Shown piece by piece: positions 17,326 to 26,332 of a stretch of DNA of 64,000 nt (its first letter is position 1; every line of letters starts with the position of its first letter). This DNA comes from Haladaptatus paucihalophilus DX253. Lineage in GTDB: Archaea; Halobacteriota; Halobacteria; Halobacteriales; Haladaptataceae. Where the stretch lies: contig NZ_AQXI01000001.1 of NCBI RefSeq assembly GCF_000376445.1, forward strand, positions 2,567,734-2,631,733, in the 5' to 3' direction. A program made the translations under genes and the position numbers. The notes under the pieces were generated by a model that worked only from the letters and a program-made list of their open reading frames with translations, did not search any database and was not told the origin of the DNA.

Positions 17326-17341
17326 CGTCGCGTGGCTTCGG

Positions 17342-18311
17342 TTACGAAATCGAGTGTTCAACGACGCTCAGTTCCTCGTCCACGACGAGTTCGAGCGTGT
17401 CGCCGTCGAGGGAAACGCGAAGCGCGACTTCCCACGGGTCCGTGGAGCGGACGGTCACGTGGCGGTCGGTCGCGGCGAATTCGAGCTTCCAGATGGGCGT
17501 CGCCGTCACGTCGAGACCTCGCTCGTGGCAGAACGAGATGAGAGCGGGGTTTCCGAGGAGGGCTTCGCCGAGCCGCAAGTAGTTCCGGTGATTACAGCGG
17601 TCACACGAGCGGTTGATGCACACCGCGCGCTTGTCGGGGCGCGGATAGCCCGTCTCGGACGGCTCGACGAACGTCGTGTCCACCGAATTTCCACAGAGGT
17701 GACAGACCCCCCGCGCGAACGCGAGGCGAACCGACCGGTTGTACTCGCTGGCCTGTGCGACGATGCTCCCGTCGTCGCCGTGCAGGACGCCGGGGGGCGT
17801 GAAGTCGTACTCGTACAGGTACGAACAGCCCGGACACTGTATCTTGAACAGGGCGTGTTCGTACATCGCCTCGACGGGTTCCCCGCAGAAGTAACAGTCC
17901 GTATCGAGTTCCGTCGGGGAGAGGGACGCGCCGTCTCCGTCCGTCGTGGCGCGTAATCGTTCGCGTGAGCATCGTGCCCTCCGGGCGGAGCGCGTAGCCG
18001 GTCCCCTCCTGCTCGACGACCGTTTCGACGAGTTGTGAGTGGCCGTCGTCCCGCCGCTCGACGAACTCACCGACGAGCTGTTGGAGATGATAGTTGAACC
18101 GACTGCTGTCAACGTCCGCGCCCACGCGCGAGCGCAACTCCGAGAACGAGAGCGCGGGCGGGTTTCCCTCCCCGCCCCGGGCGTCGCTGAGCGCGTGGAG
18201 GATTCCCGCCCGAACGTCGTTGCCGATGAGCGTGAGCGCCTCGGTCGATGCGACCGACGATTCGGTCGCCGATTCGAACTCGTCCTGCATCTCGTGACGG
18301 CGGTTTTCCAC
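17342..18311 (-). pseudogene. Winged-helix plus zinc-ribbon regulator interrupted by a frameshift
   Basis: The N-terminal part (start 18311 or 18290) reads [12 protein letters not shown], then [18 protein letters not shown] and [21 protein letters not shown], a winged helix, up to GTMLTRTI. The frame then runs off. The downstream part, in another frame, continues [19 protein letters not shown] into two CxxC zinc knuckles ([26 protein letters not shown]) and ends at 17342. Dropping one base near 17954 joins the two into a single coherent protein of about 320 residues, as found in haloarchaeal regulators of this architecture. Either a real pseudogene or a sequencing error explains it. Confidence 0.7.
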
Positions 18312-18420
18312 CGACCGGGTAATCTCTTCTGGTCGGTTCGGCGGACGTGACAGACTGACAACTGTATCCGTCTTCAGCGAGCGCTTTAGTGGCTGTCGGC
18401 GGTAGCCTCTTCCGACGAAA

Positions 18421-19002
18421 ATGGAACCCGATACTCACGTCGTCGCGCTGTGCGGGAGTTTGCGCGACGAAAGCGGAACGCGGGCCGCCCTCGGGACGGC
18501 ACTCGACGCGGCGGAAGCGGCCGGTGCGGTGACGACGCTCGTGGACTTGCGCACCTACGACCTGCCGCTGGTGGACGCGGACGAAGCGTCCCCGGCAGAC
18601 GCCGAATCGCTTCGACGGACGCTCCGAGACGCCGACGCAATCTTGCTCGGCACGCCGATGTACCACGGGTCGTACTCCTCGCCGCTGAAGACGGCGCTCG
18701 ACTACTGCGGCTTCGAGGAGTTCGAAGACAAGACGGTCGGGTTGCTCGCCGTGTCCGGCGGCCGGTTTCCGACGTCCGCCCTCGAACACCTTCGGTCCGT
18801 CTGCCGAGCGTTGAACGCGTGGACGCTTCCCCTCGAAGTCGGCGTCTCCGACGCGGATTCGTCGTTTGCGGACGGCGAATTGACCGACCCGGCCGCCGCG
18901 GAGCGCGTCCGTCGCCTCGGCGAACACCTCGTCCTGTTCGCCGGTGTCGAGCAGTATCCCGAGGTCGCCAGCGCGACCATCGAATCGGTCACCGGATTCT
19001 AA
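18421..19002 (+). CDS. NADPH-dependent FMN reductase family protein
   Basis: A flavodoxin-like fold protein of 193 residues. [10 protein letters not shown] near the N-terminus is the FMN-phosphate loop, [20 protein letters not shown] is the family signature around the flavin ring, and [10 protein letters not shown] follows. Members reduce quinones, azo dyes or flavins with NAD(P)H in the cytoplasm. It is followed 6 bases later by the N-acetyltransferase gene, so the two are probably co-transcribed. It is divergent from the frameshifted regulator, with about 110 bases between. Confidence 0.85.
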   Translation: MEPDTHVVALCGSLRDESGTRAALGTALDAAEAAGAVTTLVDLRTYDLPLVDADEASPADAESLRRTLRDADAILLGTPMYHGSYSSPLKTALDYCGFEEFEDKTVGLLAVSGGRFPTSALEHLRSVCRALNAWTLPLEVGVSDADSSFADGELTDPAAAERVRRLGEHLVLFAGVEQYPEVASATIESVTGF

Positions 19003-19008
19003 GCCAGC

Positions 19009-19827
19009 ATGAATCACGAACGATACTGCGCTCGAATCGGCCTCGACCCGTCGAGCGTGCGGGACGCGGACCTCGAAACGCTCGCCCGACTGCAACGCGC
19101 GCACGTCACGACGGTCCCCTTCGAGAACGTCGCCATCACCGGCGACCCGTTCGGGAACCGCGAGGGAGCGGGCGTATCGCTCGCCGCCGATGACTGTTAC
19201 GACAAAATCGTCGAGAATCGCCGCGGCGGATTCTGTTTCGAACTCAACGGTCTCTTCGGCGACTTCCTCGCCGAACTCGGGTTCGACGTGAGCCGACGCG
19301 CCGCGATGATGCTCTCGGACGGGGAGGCGCGTCCCCCCGCGAACCACCTCACGAACGTCGTCACGCTCGACCGGCCGTACGTCGTGGATGTGGGGATGGG
19401 AGTCCCGACGATGCGGCGTCCGCTCCCGCTCGACGGCGACGCGACGCGGGACGGCATCGGCGTCGAATGGCGCACCGTCGAAAGCGACCGTCCCGATTCG
19501 GACTACGCGACCCAGTTCCGGGACTCGCCAGCGGAGAATCCCGAATGGAAAACGCGGTACGTCTTCCGCGACGTCCCGAGGGAGCGGTCGTACTTCGAGG
19601 CGACGTGCGAGTACCTCGCATCCGCACCCGAGTCGCCGTTCACGGGCGACCCCGTGGTCACCATCGCGACCGATTCCGGACACGCGAAGCTCACCACCGA
19701 CGCGCTGACCCGGCACGAAAACGGCGAGGAGCGCGAGCGATCGCTCGCCGAGGCAGAGTGGTACGACGCGCTCGAAACCGAGTTCGGCGTGACCGACCGT
19801 CCCGAGGCGACACGCCCCAAACGCTAA
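19009..19827 (+). CDS. Arylamine N-acetyltransferase family protein
   Basis: Transfers an acetyl group from acetyl-CoA to arylamines or similar acceptors. It has 272 residues, the normal length. The catalytic triad is visible: Cys76 in RRGGFCFELN, His113 in ANHLTNVV and Asp127 in YVVDVGMG. The gene starts 6 bases after the flavin reductase gene and is followed 26 bases later by the Gfo/Idh/MocA gene, which suggests one transcript. The natural acceptor in archaea is not known. Confidence 0.88.
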   Translation: MNHERYCARIGLDPSSVRDADLETLARLQRAHVTTVPFENVAITGDPFGNREGAGVSLAADDCYDKIVENRRGGFCFELNGLFGDFLAELGFDVSRRAAMMLSDGEARPPANHLTNVVTLDRPYVVDVGMGVPTMRRPLPLDGDATRDGIGVEWRTVESDRPDSDYATQFRDSPAENPEWKTRYVFRDVPRERSYFEATCEYLASAPESPFTGDPVVTIATDSGHAKLTTDALTRHENGEERERSLAEAEWYDALETEFGVTDRPEATRPKR

Positions 19828-19853
19828 CCGCCACAGGCTCGTTCCTGTGGAAG

Positions 19854-20930
19854 ATGACGCTCGCAGACCATCTCGACGACTTCACCCGGCGCGATTGGGA
19901 GACCGCGACCGACTCGGACGAACGAGTTCGCTTCGCGCTCGTCGGCCTCGGCTGGTTCACGACGGAGATGGTCGTCCCGGCCCTTCGGGACAGCGACCGC
20001 TGTGAAATCGGGGCGCTCGTCAGCGGCTCGGCGGAAAAGGCCGTTCGACTCCGCGACGAAACGGGGGCCGCCCGCGCGTTGAGTTACGAGGAATTCCACG
20101 CGGGGGAAGGCGTGGACGCGTACGACGCGGTGTACATCGCCACGCCGAACGCGACACACCTCGAATTCGCGGAGACGGCGGCCGACCTCGGCAAGGCCGT
20201 TTTGTGCGAGAAACCGATGGAGGTCTCGGCCGCGCGAGCGGAGCGGTTGGTCGAGGTCTGTGACGAGGCCGGGGTGCAGTTGATGGTCGGCTACCGGATG
20301 CACGTGAATCCGGCCGTCCGGCGGATGCGCGACCTCGTGCGGGAAGGATTCGTCGGCGACCCCGTACTGGTCGAGGGGTCGATGTGCCAGAACGTCTTCG
20401 AGCAGATAACGCCCGACCCGAACCAGTGGCGACTCGACGCCGACCTCGCCGGTGGCTCGGCGCTCATCGACCTCGGTATCTATCCGCTGAACACCGCCCG
20501 ATTCGTCCTCGATTCCGACCCGGTGAGCGCGCAGGGGACGACGCGGAGTCCGCACGAACACTTCGCCGGGGTGGACCAACACGTCTCGTTCGAGGTCGCG
20601 TTCGACAACGGCGTCACCGCGGCCTGCGTCGCCAGCCAGTACGCCCAGAAGGGAAGCGAGTTCTCGGTGACGGGGACCGAGGGAAAACTGACGCTCTCCC
20701 CGGCGTTCTTCGGCGAGGCCCAGTTGACGGTCGAACGCGGCGACGCGGCGGCCGCGTTCTCGGTCGCGCCCGTGAACGAGGAACGGGAGGAGTTCGACTA
20801 CTTCGCCGACCGTTTGCTCGCCGACCGCGACCCCGGACCAGACGGCGCGCACGGACTGGTCGATATGCGAACCATCGAAGCCATCTACGAGTCGGCGGAA
20901 ACCGGCGAGCGCGTGGCGGTCGAACGCTAA
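19854..20930 (+). CDS. Gfo/Idh/MocA family NAD(P)-dependent dehydrogenase, possibly D-xylose 1-dehydrogenase
   Basis: A protein of 358 residues from the ATG at 19854. The Rossmann region is FALVGLGWFTTEMVVPAL, the conserved strand-end CEKPMEVS holds the catalytic Lys, and the C-terminal domain has the GGSALIDLGIYPLN signature. Haloarchaeal sugar dehydrogenases of this family (xylose dehydrogenase, Gfo6) resemble it, and the next gene is a glucose dehydrogenase, which supports a sugar substrate. It is downstream of the NAT gene on the same strand, separated by 26 bases. Confidence 0.8.
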   Translation: MTLADHLDDFTRRDWETATDSDERVRFALVGLGWFTTEMVVPALRDSDRCEIGALVSGSAEKAVRLRDETGAARALSYEEFHAGEGVDAYDAVYIATPNATHLEFAETAADLGKAVLCEKPMEVSAARAERLVEVCDEAGVQLMVGYRMHVNPAVRRMRDLVREGFVGDPVLVEGSMCQNVFEQITPDPNQWRLDADLAGGSALIDLGIYPLNTARFVLDSDPVSAQGTTRSPHEHFAGVDQHVSFEVAFDNGVTAACVASQYAQKGSEFSVTGTEGKLTLSPAFFGEAQLTVERGDAAAAFSVAPVNEEREEFDYFADRLLADRDPGPDGAHGLVDMRTIEAIYESAETGERVAVER

Positions 20931-21191
20931 CGAGCGTCCGCGAACGGCGGAAACCGGGCACTTCGGGAACCAGTTCGGTGGCGCAGATTTCGACGACGCA
21001 GAGTTCGGCGACGCGGTTGTGACTCGCGGAACAGCGCACGGGAAAACGCGAGCGGCCAGAACTGCATATTGGACAGACGTTCGGGTTCGTGTGAGCATAC
21101 TACCATGGACGCTCGCGGCCGCTCGCCTGCATCCGAACGATTTACTCGGCAAAGAATAAATGTTTTGAATACCGGGCTGTAAGGGTGTGAC

Positions 21192-22265
21192 ATGCACGCA
21201 GTCGCACTCAAGCGCGGCGCGAGTGCTCCCGAAGTCATCGACAAACCCCGACCGGACCCCGATTCCGGCGAGGTGCTGGTGCGGACACTCCGAGTAGGCA
21301 TCGACGGAACCGATTACGAAGTCATCGCCGGGCATCACGGCGGCTTTCCCGCGGACGACGACCATCTCGTCCTCGGCCACGAGGCGGTCGGCGTGGTGGT
21401 GGACCCGAACGACACCGCGTTCAAGGAGGGGGACGTGGTCGTGCCGACCGTTCGCCGTCCGCTTCCCGACGGCCCGACGGAGTACTTCGAGCGCGGCGAA
21501 CCGGACATGGCTCCCCCGGAGGACGTCGTCGAGCGCGGCATCACCGGCGGTCACGGCTTCATGAGCGACTACTTCACGAGTCCCGCGGAGTTCCTACTTC
21601 CCATCCCGGACGACCTCGCCGAGTGGGGCTTTCTGGTCGAACCCATCAGCATCGCCGAGAAGGCCGTCGAACACGCCTACGCCTCGCGCTCGGCGTTCGA
21701 CTGGCAACCGGAGAGCGCGCTCGTCCTCGGCAACGGGTCGCTCGGCCTGCTCACGCTGGCGATGCTCGGCCAATCCTTCGAGCGGACCTACTGCCTCGGC
21801 CGCCGCGACCGGCCGGACCCGACCATCGACATCATCGAGGAACTGGGCGCGACGTACGTCGATTCGCGCGAGACGCCCGTCTCGGAGATACCCGACGTGT
21901 ACGAACCGATGGACTTCATCTTCGAGGCGACCGGTTATCCGAAACACGCCTTCGAGAGCATCGAGGCGCTCGCGCCGAACGGCGTCGCCGCGCTGCTCGG
22001 CGTCCCGGATTCGTGGCCGTTCGAAATCGACGGCGGGAAACTCCACCGCGAACTCGTGATGCACAACAAGGCGCTCGTCGGGAGCGTCAACTCCGGCTAC
22101 CGGCACTTCGAGGCCGCGACCGAGACGCTCTCGTCGCTCCCCGACTGGCTCTTGGACGACCTCGTGACCGACATCTACGACACCTCGAACCTCGCGGACG
22201 CATTTGCGGACGACGAAACGACAATAAAGGCCGCGGTGAAATTCTACGACCATGAAGAACGTTGA
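21192..22265 (+). CDS. gdh: Glucose 1-dehydrogenase (zinc-dependent, MDR family)
   Basis: Oxidises glucose to gluconolactone with NAD(P), the first step of the haloarchaeal semi-phosphorylative Entner-Doudoroff pathway. It has 357 residues. The N-terminal stretch (KRGASAPEVIDKPRPDPDSG, then RTLRVGIDGTDYEVIAGHHG) is the Haloferax-type enzyme. Zinc ligands Asp38 and His63 with Glu64 fall at the same positions as in the characterised Haloferax mediterranei enzyme. The nucleotide fold starts at ALVLGNGSLGLL. The last 14 bases overlap the start of gfcR. The 260 bases upstream hold an AT-rich promoter (aagaataaatg) and no gene. Confidence 0.93.
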   Translation: MHAVALKRGASAPEVIDKPRPDPDSGEVLVRTLRVGIDGTDYEVIAGHHGGFPADDDHLVLGHEAVGVVVDPNDTAFKEGDVVVPTVRRPLPDGPTEYFERGEPDMAPPEDVVERGITGGHGFMSDYFTSPAEFLLPIPDDLAEWGFLVEPISIAEKAVEHAYASRSAFDWQPESALVLGNGSLGLLTLAMLGQSFERTYCLGRRDRPDPTIDIIEELGATYVDSRETPVSEIPDVYEPMDFIFEATGYPKHAFESIEALAPNGVAALLGVPDSWPFEIDGGKLHRELVMHNKALVGSVNSGYRHFEAATETLSSLPDWLLDDLVTDIYDTSNLADAFADDETTIKAAVKFYDHEER

Positions 22266-22878
22266 CGACCTCATCGAGAGCGCGGCCGAGCTAGCGGAGC
22301 GCGGCCTCTCGAAGGGCGAAATCGCGGACGAACTGAACGTCTCGCGCGAGACGGCGAGTTGGCTCGTCGAACGGAGCGGAAGCGCGCCGACCCCCGAACC
22401 GACCGGCGGCCCGCAGGACATTCACGTCGATTGGAGCGCCATCGGCCGCGACAGCGCCCGCCTCTCGCACGTCGGCGCGGCGATGGCCGACATGCTGTCG
22501 AAACACGGCGAGGAGGTCGATTTGACCATCGGAATCGAGAAGGCGGGTGCGCCGCTGGCGACCACCGTCGCCCGCGAACTCGGCACCGACCTCGGAACCT
22601 ACGCGCCGCGGAAACACCAGTGGGACGAGGGCGACATCGACGAGTACGGCGGCAGTTTCTCGCGCAATTTCGCACAGATTCGAGACCGCGAGTGCTACGT
22701 CGTGGACGACACCATCACCAGCGGAACGACGATGACCGAGACCATCGAGGCCATCAAGGACCGCGGCGGCGACCCGGTCGCCTGCATCGTCCTCGCCGAC
22801 AAGCGCGGTATCGAGGAGCTAGACGGCGTTCCCGTCTACTCGCTGGTGCAGGTCATCGGCGTCGGCAGCGACGAATAA
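22252..22878 (+). CDS. gfcR: Transcriptional regulator GfcR (HTH plus phosphoribosyltransferase-like domain)
   Basis: A protein of 208 residues. Residues 1-45 form a helix-turn-helix (GLSKGEIADELNVSRETASWLV); the rest is an orotate-phosphoribosyltransferase-like fold with the PRPP loop YVVDDTITSGTTM. In Haloferax, GfcR activates genes for glucose and fructose degradation, including the Entner-Doudoroff genes. Its ATG lies 14 bases inside gdh, so regulator and target enzyme are translationally coupled. The phosphoribosyl-like domain probably senses a sugar-phosphate intermediate rather than acting in pyrimidine synthesis. Confidence 0.9.
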   Translation: MKNVDDLIESAAELAERGLSKGEIADELNVSRETASWLVERSGSAPTPEPTGGPQDIHVDWSAIGRDSARLSHVGAAMADMLSKHGEEVDLTIGIEKAGAPLATTVARELGTDLGTYAPRKHQWDEGDIDEYGGSFSRNFAQIRDRECYVVDDTITSGTTMTETIEAIKDRGGDPVACIVLADKRGIEELDGVPVYSLVQVIGVGSDE

Positions 22879-22943
22879 CGTCACGAAGACCGACCCGGAC
22901 CCGCGGCAGAAAGCATTTATTTTTCGATGATAACTCCCGGAGT

Positions 22944-23465
22944 ATGACCTCCAGACGGGTTCTCGTCGGAACTCTTTCCCTCGGATTAGTCGTCGGCCTC
23001 GTCGTCGGGTCCGCCGGATCATCGCTGTTCGAGTCTCCCGCGGGCGCGAGGAACGGCGTCGAGATACCGTCCGAGTCTCTCGTCACCGCCACCGGGACGG
23101 GTTGTTCTGCGACGGTCGATACCGGCGGCTGGGTCGGCCAGCAACCGATTCACGACGTGATGGCCGTCTCGTTTAACGACACCATCGCGCACGAGGCGAC
23201 CGTCATCGACGTGAACGCGACGCTGGAGTCCGGCGCTGACGGAAACTATTTCCTCCGCATCGAGACGAGTCTCGACCGCGCCGCGTCGGCGAAGAAGGGG
23301 TCGCCGCCGGACGACTGTCAGCCGCGGACGACCATCGACGCGGCCGTTACGGTGCCGCGCGATTACGACACGATAACCGTCGTCATCGATGGCGAGACGG
23401 TGACGACCATCGAAAACGACGGCAGTTCCTTCGCTCGTTACCGTCCCGTCAACGGCACGGCGTGA
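22944..23465 (+). CDS. Exported or membrane-anchored protein, function unknown
   Basis: A protein of 173 residues from the ATG at 22944. It begins MTSRRVLVGTLSLGLVVGLVVGSAG, an N-terminal hydrophobic anchor or signal peptide. The mature region is mostly beta, with one Cys near the front (GTGCSATVDTGGW) and another later (DDCQPRT) that may pair, and several N-glycosylation-type NxT sites. No known motif. It is preceded by an AT-rich promoter (gcatttatttttcgatgataac). Confidence 0.6.
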   Translation: MTSRRVLVGTLSLGLVVGLVVGSAGSSLFESPAGARNGVEIPSESLVTATGTGCSATVDTGGWVGQQPIHDVMAVSFNDTIAHEATVIDVNATLESGADGNYFLRIETSLDRAASAKKGSPPDDCQPRTTIDAAVTVPRDYDTITVVIDGETVTTIENDGSSFARYRPVNGTA

Positions 23466-23508
23466 CGCGGGCGCAACTTCTTTGCGGCGTGGGTGCCTAC
23501 GCAACGGT

Positions 23509-23856
23509 ATGACCTTCACACCCGGCGAACAGCTATCGGCCGAGGAAGTCGAGGAACGGGTCGATTCTACCATCGCGGACGAGGACGTCGTGCTTTTCAT
23601 GAAGGGAACGCGCCTCATGCCGCAGTGCGGTTTCTCCATGCGCGCGGTCGAACTCCTCGACGCGCATCTCGGGGACGAGTTCGAGACGGTGAACGTGCTC
23701 GATAACCTAGATGCCTACCGCGAGGCGCTGTCGAGTCACAGCGGCTGGGAAACGATACCGCAGACGTACGTTGACGGCGAATTCATCGGCGGAAGCGACA
23801 TCCTCGCAGAGATGGACGAACGAAATGACCTCGAATCGACACTTCGAGCGGACTGA
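23509..23856 (+). CDS. Monothiol CGFS-type glutaredoxin
   Basis: A protein of 115 residues from the ATG at 23509. It carries MPQCGFSM (Cys40) and the later TIPQTYVDGEFIGGSDIL segment, with the cis-Pro and glutathione-binding Gly-Gly. CGFS glutaredoxins carry and insert iron-sulfur clusters rather than acting as simple disulfide reductases. Haloarchaea use gamma-glutamylcysteine in place of glutathione, so the thiol partner may be that. Confidence 0.9.
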   Translation: MTFTPGEQLSAEEVEERVDSTIADEDVVLFMKGTRLMPQCGFSMRAVELLDAHLGDEFETVNVLDNLDAYREALSSHSGWETIPQTYVDGEFIGGSDILAEMDERNDLESTLRAD

Positions 23857-23961
23857 TGTCAGTCCGCGGGTTGCACACGCAACGCAAAGAGTAGACCCTA
23901 TAAGTGCGGGGCGCGTATACAAATACGTACCGCCGACGGGAGACGGAACCCACGACTACAA

Positions 23962-24537
23962 ATGAGCCAGGTATACCGACTACATTCGACGCTCGAATTG
24001 CCGCTTGAAACTGTTTACGACTACTTCGAAAGTGACCCAGAACTACCGGACGGAATCGACAGCGTCGATATCACCCGCCGGAACAACACTCTCATCATCA
24101 GCGCAGTTTCCTCGGACGAGAGCATCAGCAAGTACACACCGACCGCGCAACTGAAAGCCAGCGTCTCCGAGACGCGCGTCTTCACCGAGGAGGAGGAGGC
24201 GCGACGCAACGCGCCCCGATGGGGGACTCCGGAAGAGGAAGAAGAGGAGGAACCGACCGGCGAACTCATCGAGATGGCCGCGTTCAAAGGCGACCGCGAG
24301 ACGGTGCTCCAGAACAGCGCGGTGCAGTACCCGATGTTCGAGGTGCTCTGCACTATCGCGCGAAAGGCCGAGAAGGGCACGCTGACCGCCATCGCCGAAG
24401 TCGGTGGCGAACTGGAAGCCACCCGAATCGTCGATGGCGACGACCGTCCGGCGTCCATCGAAGTCGTCGAAGGACCGCGAAACGAAAACTCCTCGTCCAG
24501 TGGCGTGAACTGGCGCGACAACAAGTTCATCAGCTAA
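23962..24537 (+). CDS. Conserved haloarchaeal protein with acidic low-complexity segment, function unknown
   Basis: A protein of 191 residues. The N-terminal half (YRLHSTLELPLETVYDYF then SVDITRRNNTLIISAVSS) looks like a small alpha/beta domain. It is followed by an Arg/Glu-rich linker with a run of Glu around residue 90 (TPEEEEEEEPTGEL), then a second domain (FKGDRETVLQNSAVQYPMFE onward). The Ser/Asn tail is flexible. No catalytic motif is seen. A TATA-like cctataagtg lies about 65 bases upstream of the ATG. Confidence 0.6.
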   Translation: MSQVYRLHSTLELPLETVYDYFESDPELPDGIDSVDITRRNNTLIISAVSSDESISKYTPTAQLKASVSETRVFTEEEEARRNAPRWGTPEEEEEEEPTGELIEMAAFKGDRETVLQNSAVQYPMFEVLCTIARKAEKGTLTAIAEVGGELEATRIVDGDDRPASIEVVEGPRNENSSSSGVNWRDNKFIS

Positions 24538-24676
24538 TCGTCGTCCTGCTCCCCGTCCTCCCATCGATGCAAACTCCATCTCGCACGGATTCGCCCGCGA
24601 GAACTGACCGTTCGATTTTTGCCGCCGTCCCTCGTCGTGTGAGCCACGGCTCGAAAACGAGACGTATCAGGTCGAT

Positions 24677-24686
24677 TATTTTAAAT
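24677..24686 (+). promoter_or_regulatory. Likely TATA box of the PAPS-reductase-like gene
   Basis: TATTTTAAAT sits in a locally AT-rich stretch in an otherwise GC-rich region, 60 bases before the ATG at 24746, preceded by a possible purine-rich BRE. A second AT-rich run (taattatatctaat) lies just before the start codon. Archaeal promoters place the transcript start 22-27 bases after the TATA centre. Confidence 0.45.
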
Positions 24687-24745
24687 GGTTCCTCACGCCG
24701 AGCCGAAAAGCACTTTAGCGACCTAATTATATCTAATTACACGTC

Positions 24746-25717
24746 ATGGCAAACGACTTCCCCGACTACCTCGACGTGGATTACACGGACGGCGAAGGCG
24801 AGAACCCCGAAGACTATCCCTCGCTCGAAGACAAGATCGAGAAGGCGATAGACGTCACGCGCAAGGGTCTCGAAGAGTACGAGAATCCCGCCGTCATGTG
24901 GACCGGCGGTAAGGACTCCACGCTCACGCTCTACTTCATCAAGGAAGTCGCGGAGCGCTACGACTTGGAAGTCCCCCCGGCGGTGTTCATCGACCACTAC
25001 CAGCACTTCCAGGAGATTCACGACTTCGTGGACTACTGGGCCGACGAGTGGGACTTGGAGGTTATCTACGCCCGCAACGAGGACGTGGGCGGCTACGTGG
25101 ACGAACACGACCTCGAACCCGGTGACGACATCGAAATCGACGCGCTCTCGGAGCACAACCAACACCACGTCCGGGAGCTCCTCGAATACGAGGAGGACAC
25201 GTTCCCGTTCCTCCTCGACACCTACGTGGGCAACCACCTGCTGAAAACCGTCGCGCTCAACGACGCGCTCGAAGAGTACGACGTTGACGGCGTTATCTCC
25301 GGCGTCCGCTGGGACGAACAGGAAGCCCGCGCCGACGAGACGTTCTTCAGCCCGCGCCACGACCCCGAAATCTACCCGCCGCACGACCGCGTTCAACCCA
25401 TCCTCCACTTCGACGAACCCGCGGTCTGGGACGCGTTCTGGTACTTCGTCGTCCCGGACACCGTGGAGGACTACCCCGACGACGGCTACGTCCCGCAAGG
25501 CTTCGACGACCTGCCGAACGACCTCACGCAGGACGACATCCCCGTCTCGCCCAAGTACTTCGAAGGGTTCCGCTCGCTCGGCAGCGAAATCAGCACCGAG
25601 AAGAGCGACCAGGAACCGGCTTGGCTGCAGGACATGGAGAACACCACCGAGCGTGCGGGCCGCGCCCAAGACAAAGAGGACCTGATGGAGCGCCTGCGCG
25701 ACTTGGGTTACATGTAA
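24746..25717 (+). CDS. PAPS-reductase / ATP-sulfurylase-like PP-loop protein
   Basis: A protein of 323 residues. AVMWTGGKDSTLTL (SGGKDS-type loop at 53-58) is the pyrophosphate-binding motif of the PP-loop ATP-pyrophosphatase / CysH family. It has no C-terminal cysteine signature (ECGLH) of assimilatory PAPS reductases, and in the haloarchaeal version the second half is very acidic. It could be a sulfur-relay or nucleotide-modifying enzyme rather than a true reductase. No other sulfur-assimilation gene is next to it. It is followed by a gene-free palindrome block. Confidence 0.75.
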   Translation: MANDFPDYLDVDYTDGEGENPEDYPSLEDKIEKAIDVTRKGLEEYENPAVMWTGGKDSTLTLYFIKEVAERYDLEVPPAVFIDHYQHFQEIHDFVDYWADEWDLEVIYARNEDVGGYVDEHDLEPGDDIEIDALSEHNQHHVRELLEYEEDTFPFLLDTYVGNHLLKTVALNDALEEYDVDGVISGVRWDEQEARADETFFSPRHDPEIYPPHDRVQPILHFDEPAVWDAFWYFVVPDTVEDYPDDGYVPQGFDDLPNDLTQDDIPVSPKYFEGFRSLGSEISTEKSDQEPAWLQDMENTTERAGRAQDKEDLMERLRDLGYM

Positions 25718-25742
25718 GACCCACCTTTTACGACGGTCGCAA

Positions 25743-26106
25743 GTGGAAGCGCCGACGGTTACCGTCGGCGCTTCCACGGGCATCTTCACGGCTTCGCCGT
25801 GAAGGAACGAGGGAGCTTTGCTCCCTCGCATTCCCTGTAAAAGCTGGACCAAAAGCAGCAGAAGACGTTCCTGCTCGCTTCGCTCCGCGGGCTGCGACTT
25901 CCTGGCCTTCGTTCGCTCCGCTCACGAAGACATTCCTCCTTCATTTCGCAGGAACCACTCGCACCGCGAGTGGTTCCTGCTCCATTCAGTCGTCGGCCAG
26001 GAAAATCTCCGATTTTCCGGTGTCTCACAATCGCGGGGCGATTGTGATGGCTCGAAAGACCGCAGGTCTTTCCGTGGGTGAGCTAGCGACGGACGGTTGT
26101 GTCGCT
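25743..26106. repeat. Block of seven unrelated perfect hairpins with 3-base centres
   Basis: Stems in order: 25743-25777 (16 bp, centre TTA); 25784-25804 (9 bp, TTC); 25808-25828 (9 bp, TTT); 25948-25980 (15 bp, ACC); 26000-26018 (8 bp, TCC); 26025-26047 (10 bp, GGG); and 26054-26072 (8 bp, GCA). Two weaker stems with longer loops lie at 25907-25929 (6 bp) and 26085-26106 (6 bp). The stems share no sequence with one another. The segment 25908-25931 resembles part of the element at 51074-51102. No coding frame here is convincing. It begins 26 bases after the PAPS-reductase-like gene, and the rest of the gap to 26332 shows only a likely promoter for the methyltransferase. Confidence 0.75.
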
Positions 26107-26332
26107 TGCCGATTTTAGGCTCATTCCACTTGCGGGTTCAGTCGTCGTATCAGTCGTTCGTTTTTCGTGGTCGCGTCGCTGGTCGATTCCCGGCGGCAGT
26201 GTCATTGGCCTATCGCTCGGCTCACGTTCGTTCGCCGTTCGCTGGCCGGGATTCGTTTCGATGCAGAGACGCGTCAAACGATACCGATTCACAAAAATTG
26301 CTTTTGTTTCTTCATTCCAATCGACAGATAGA

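Noticed and set aside
24737-25852. Long open frame antisense to the PAPS-reductase-like gene
   Set aside because: A mirror of the GC-rich codon pattern of the real gene; many similar antisense frames occur through the window.
25743-26106. CRISPR array or tandem repeat
   Set aside because: The stems do not repeat one another and there is no regular repeat/spacer spacing.
26099-26332. Upstream extension of the methyltransferase frame
   Set aside because: No conserved motif in the added residues; a proper ATG and promoter-like stretch lie just before 26333.
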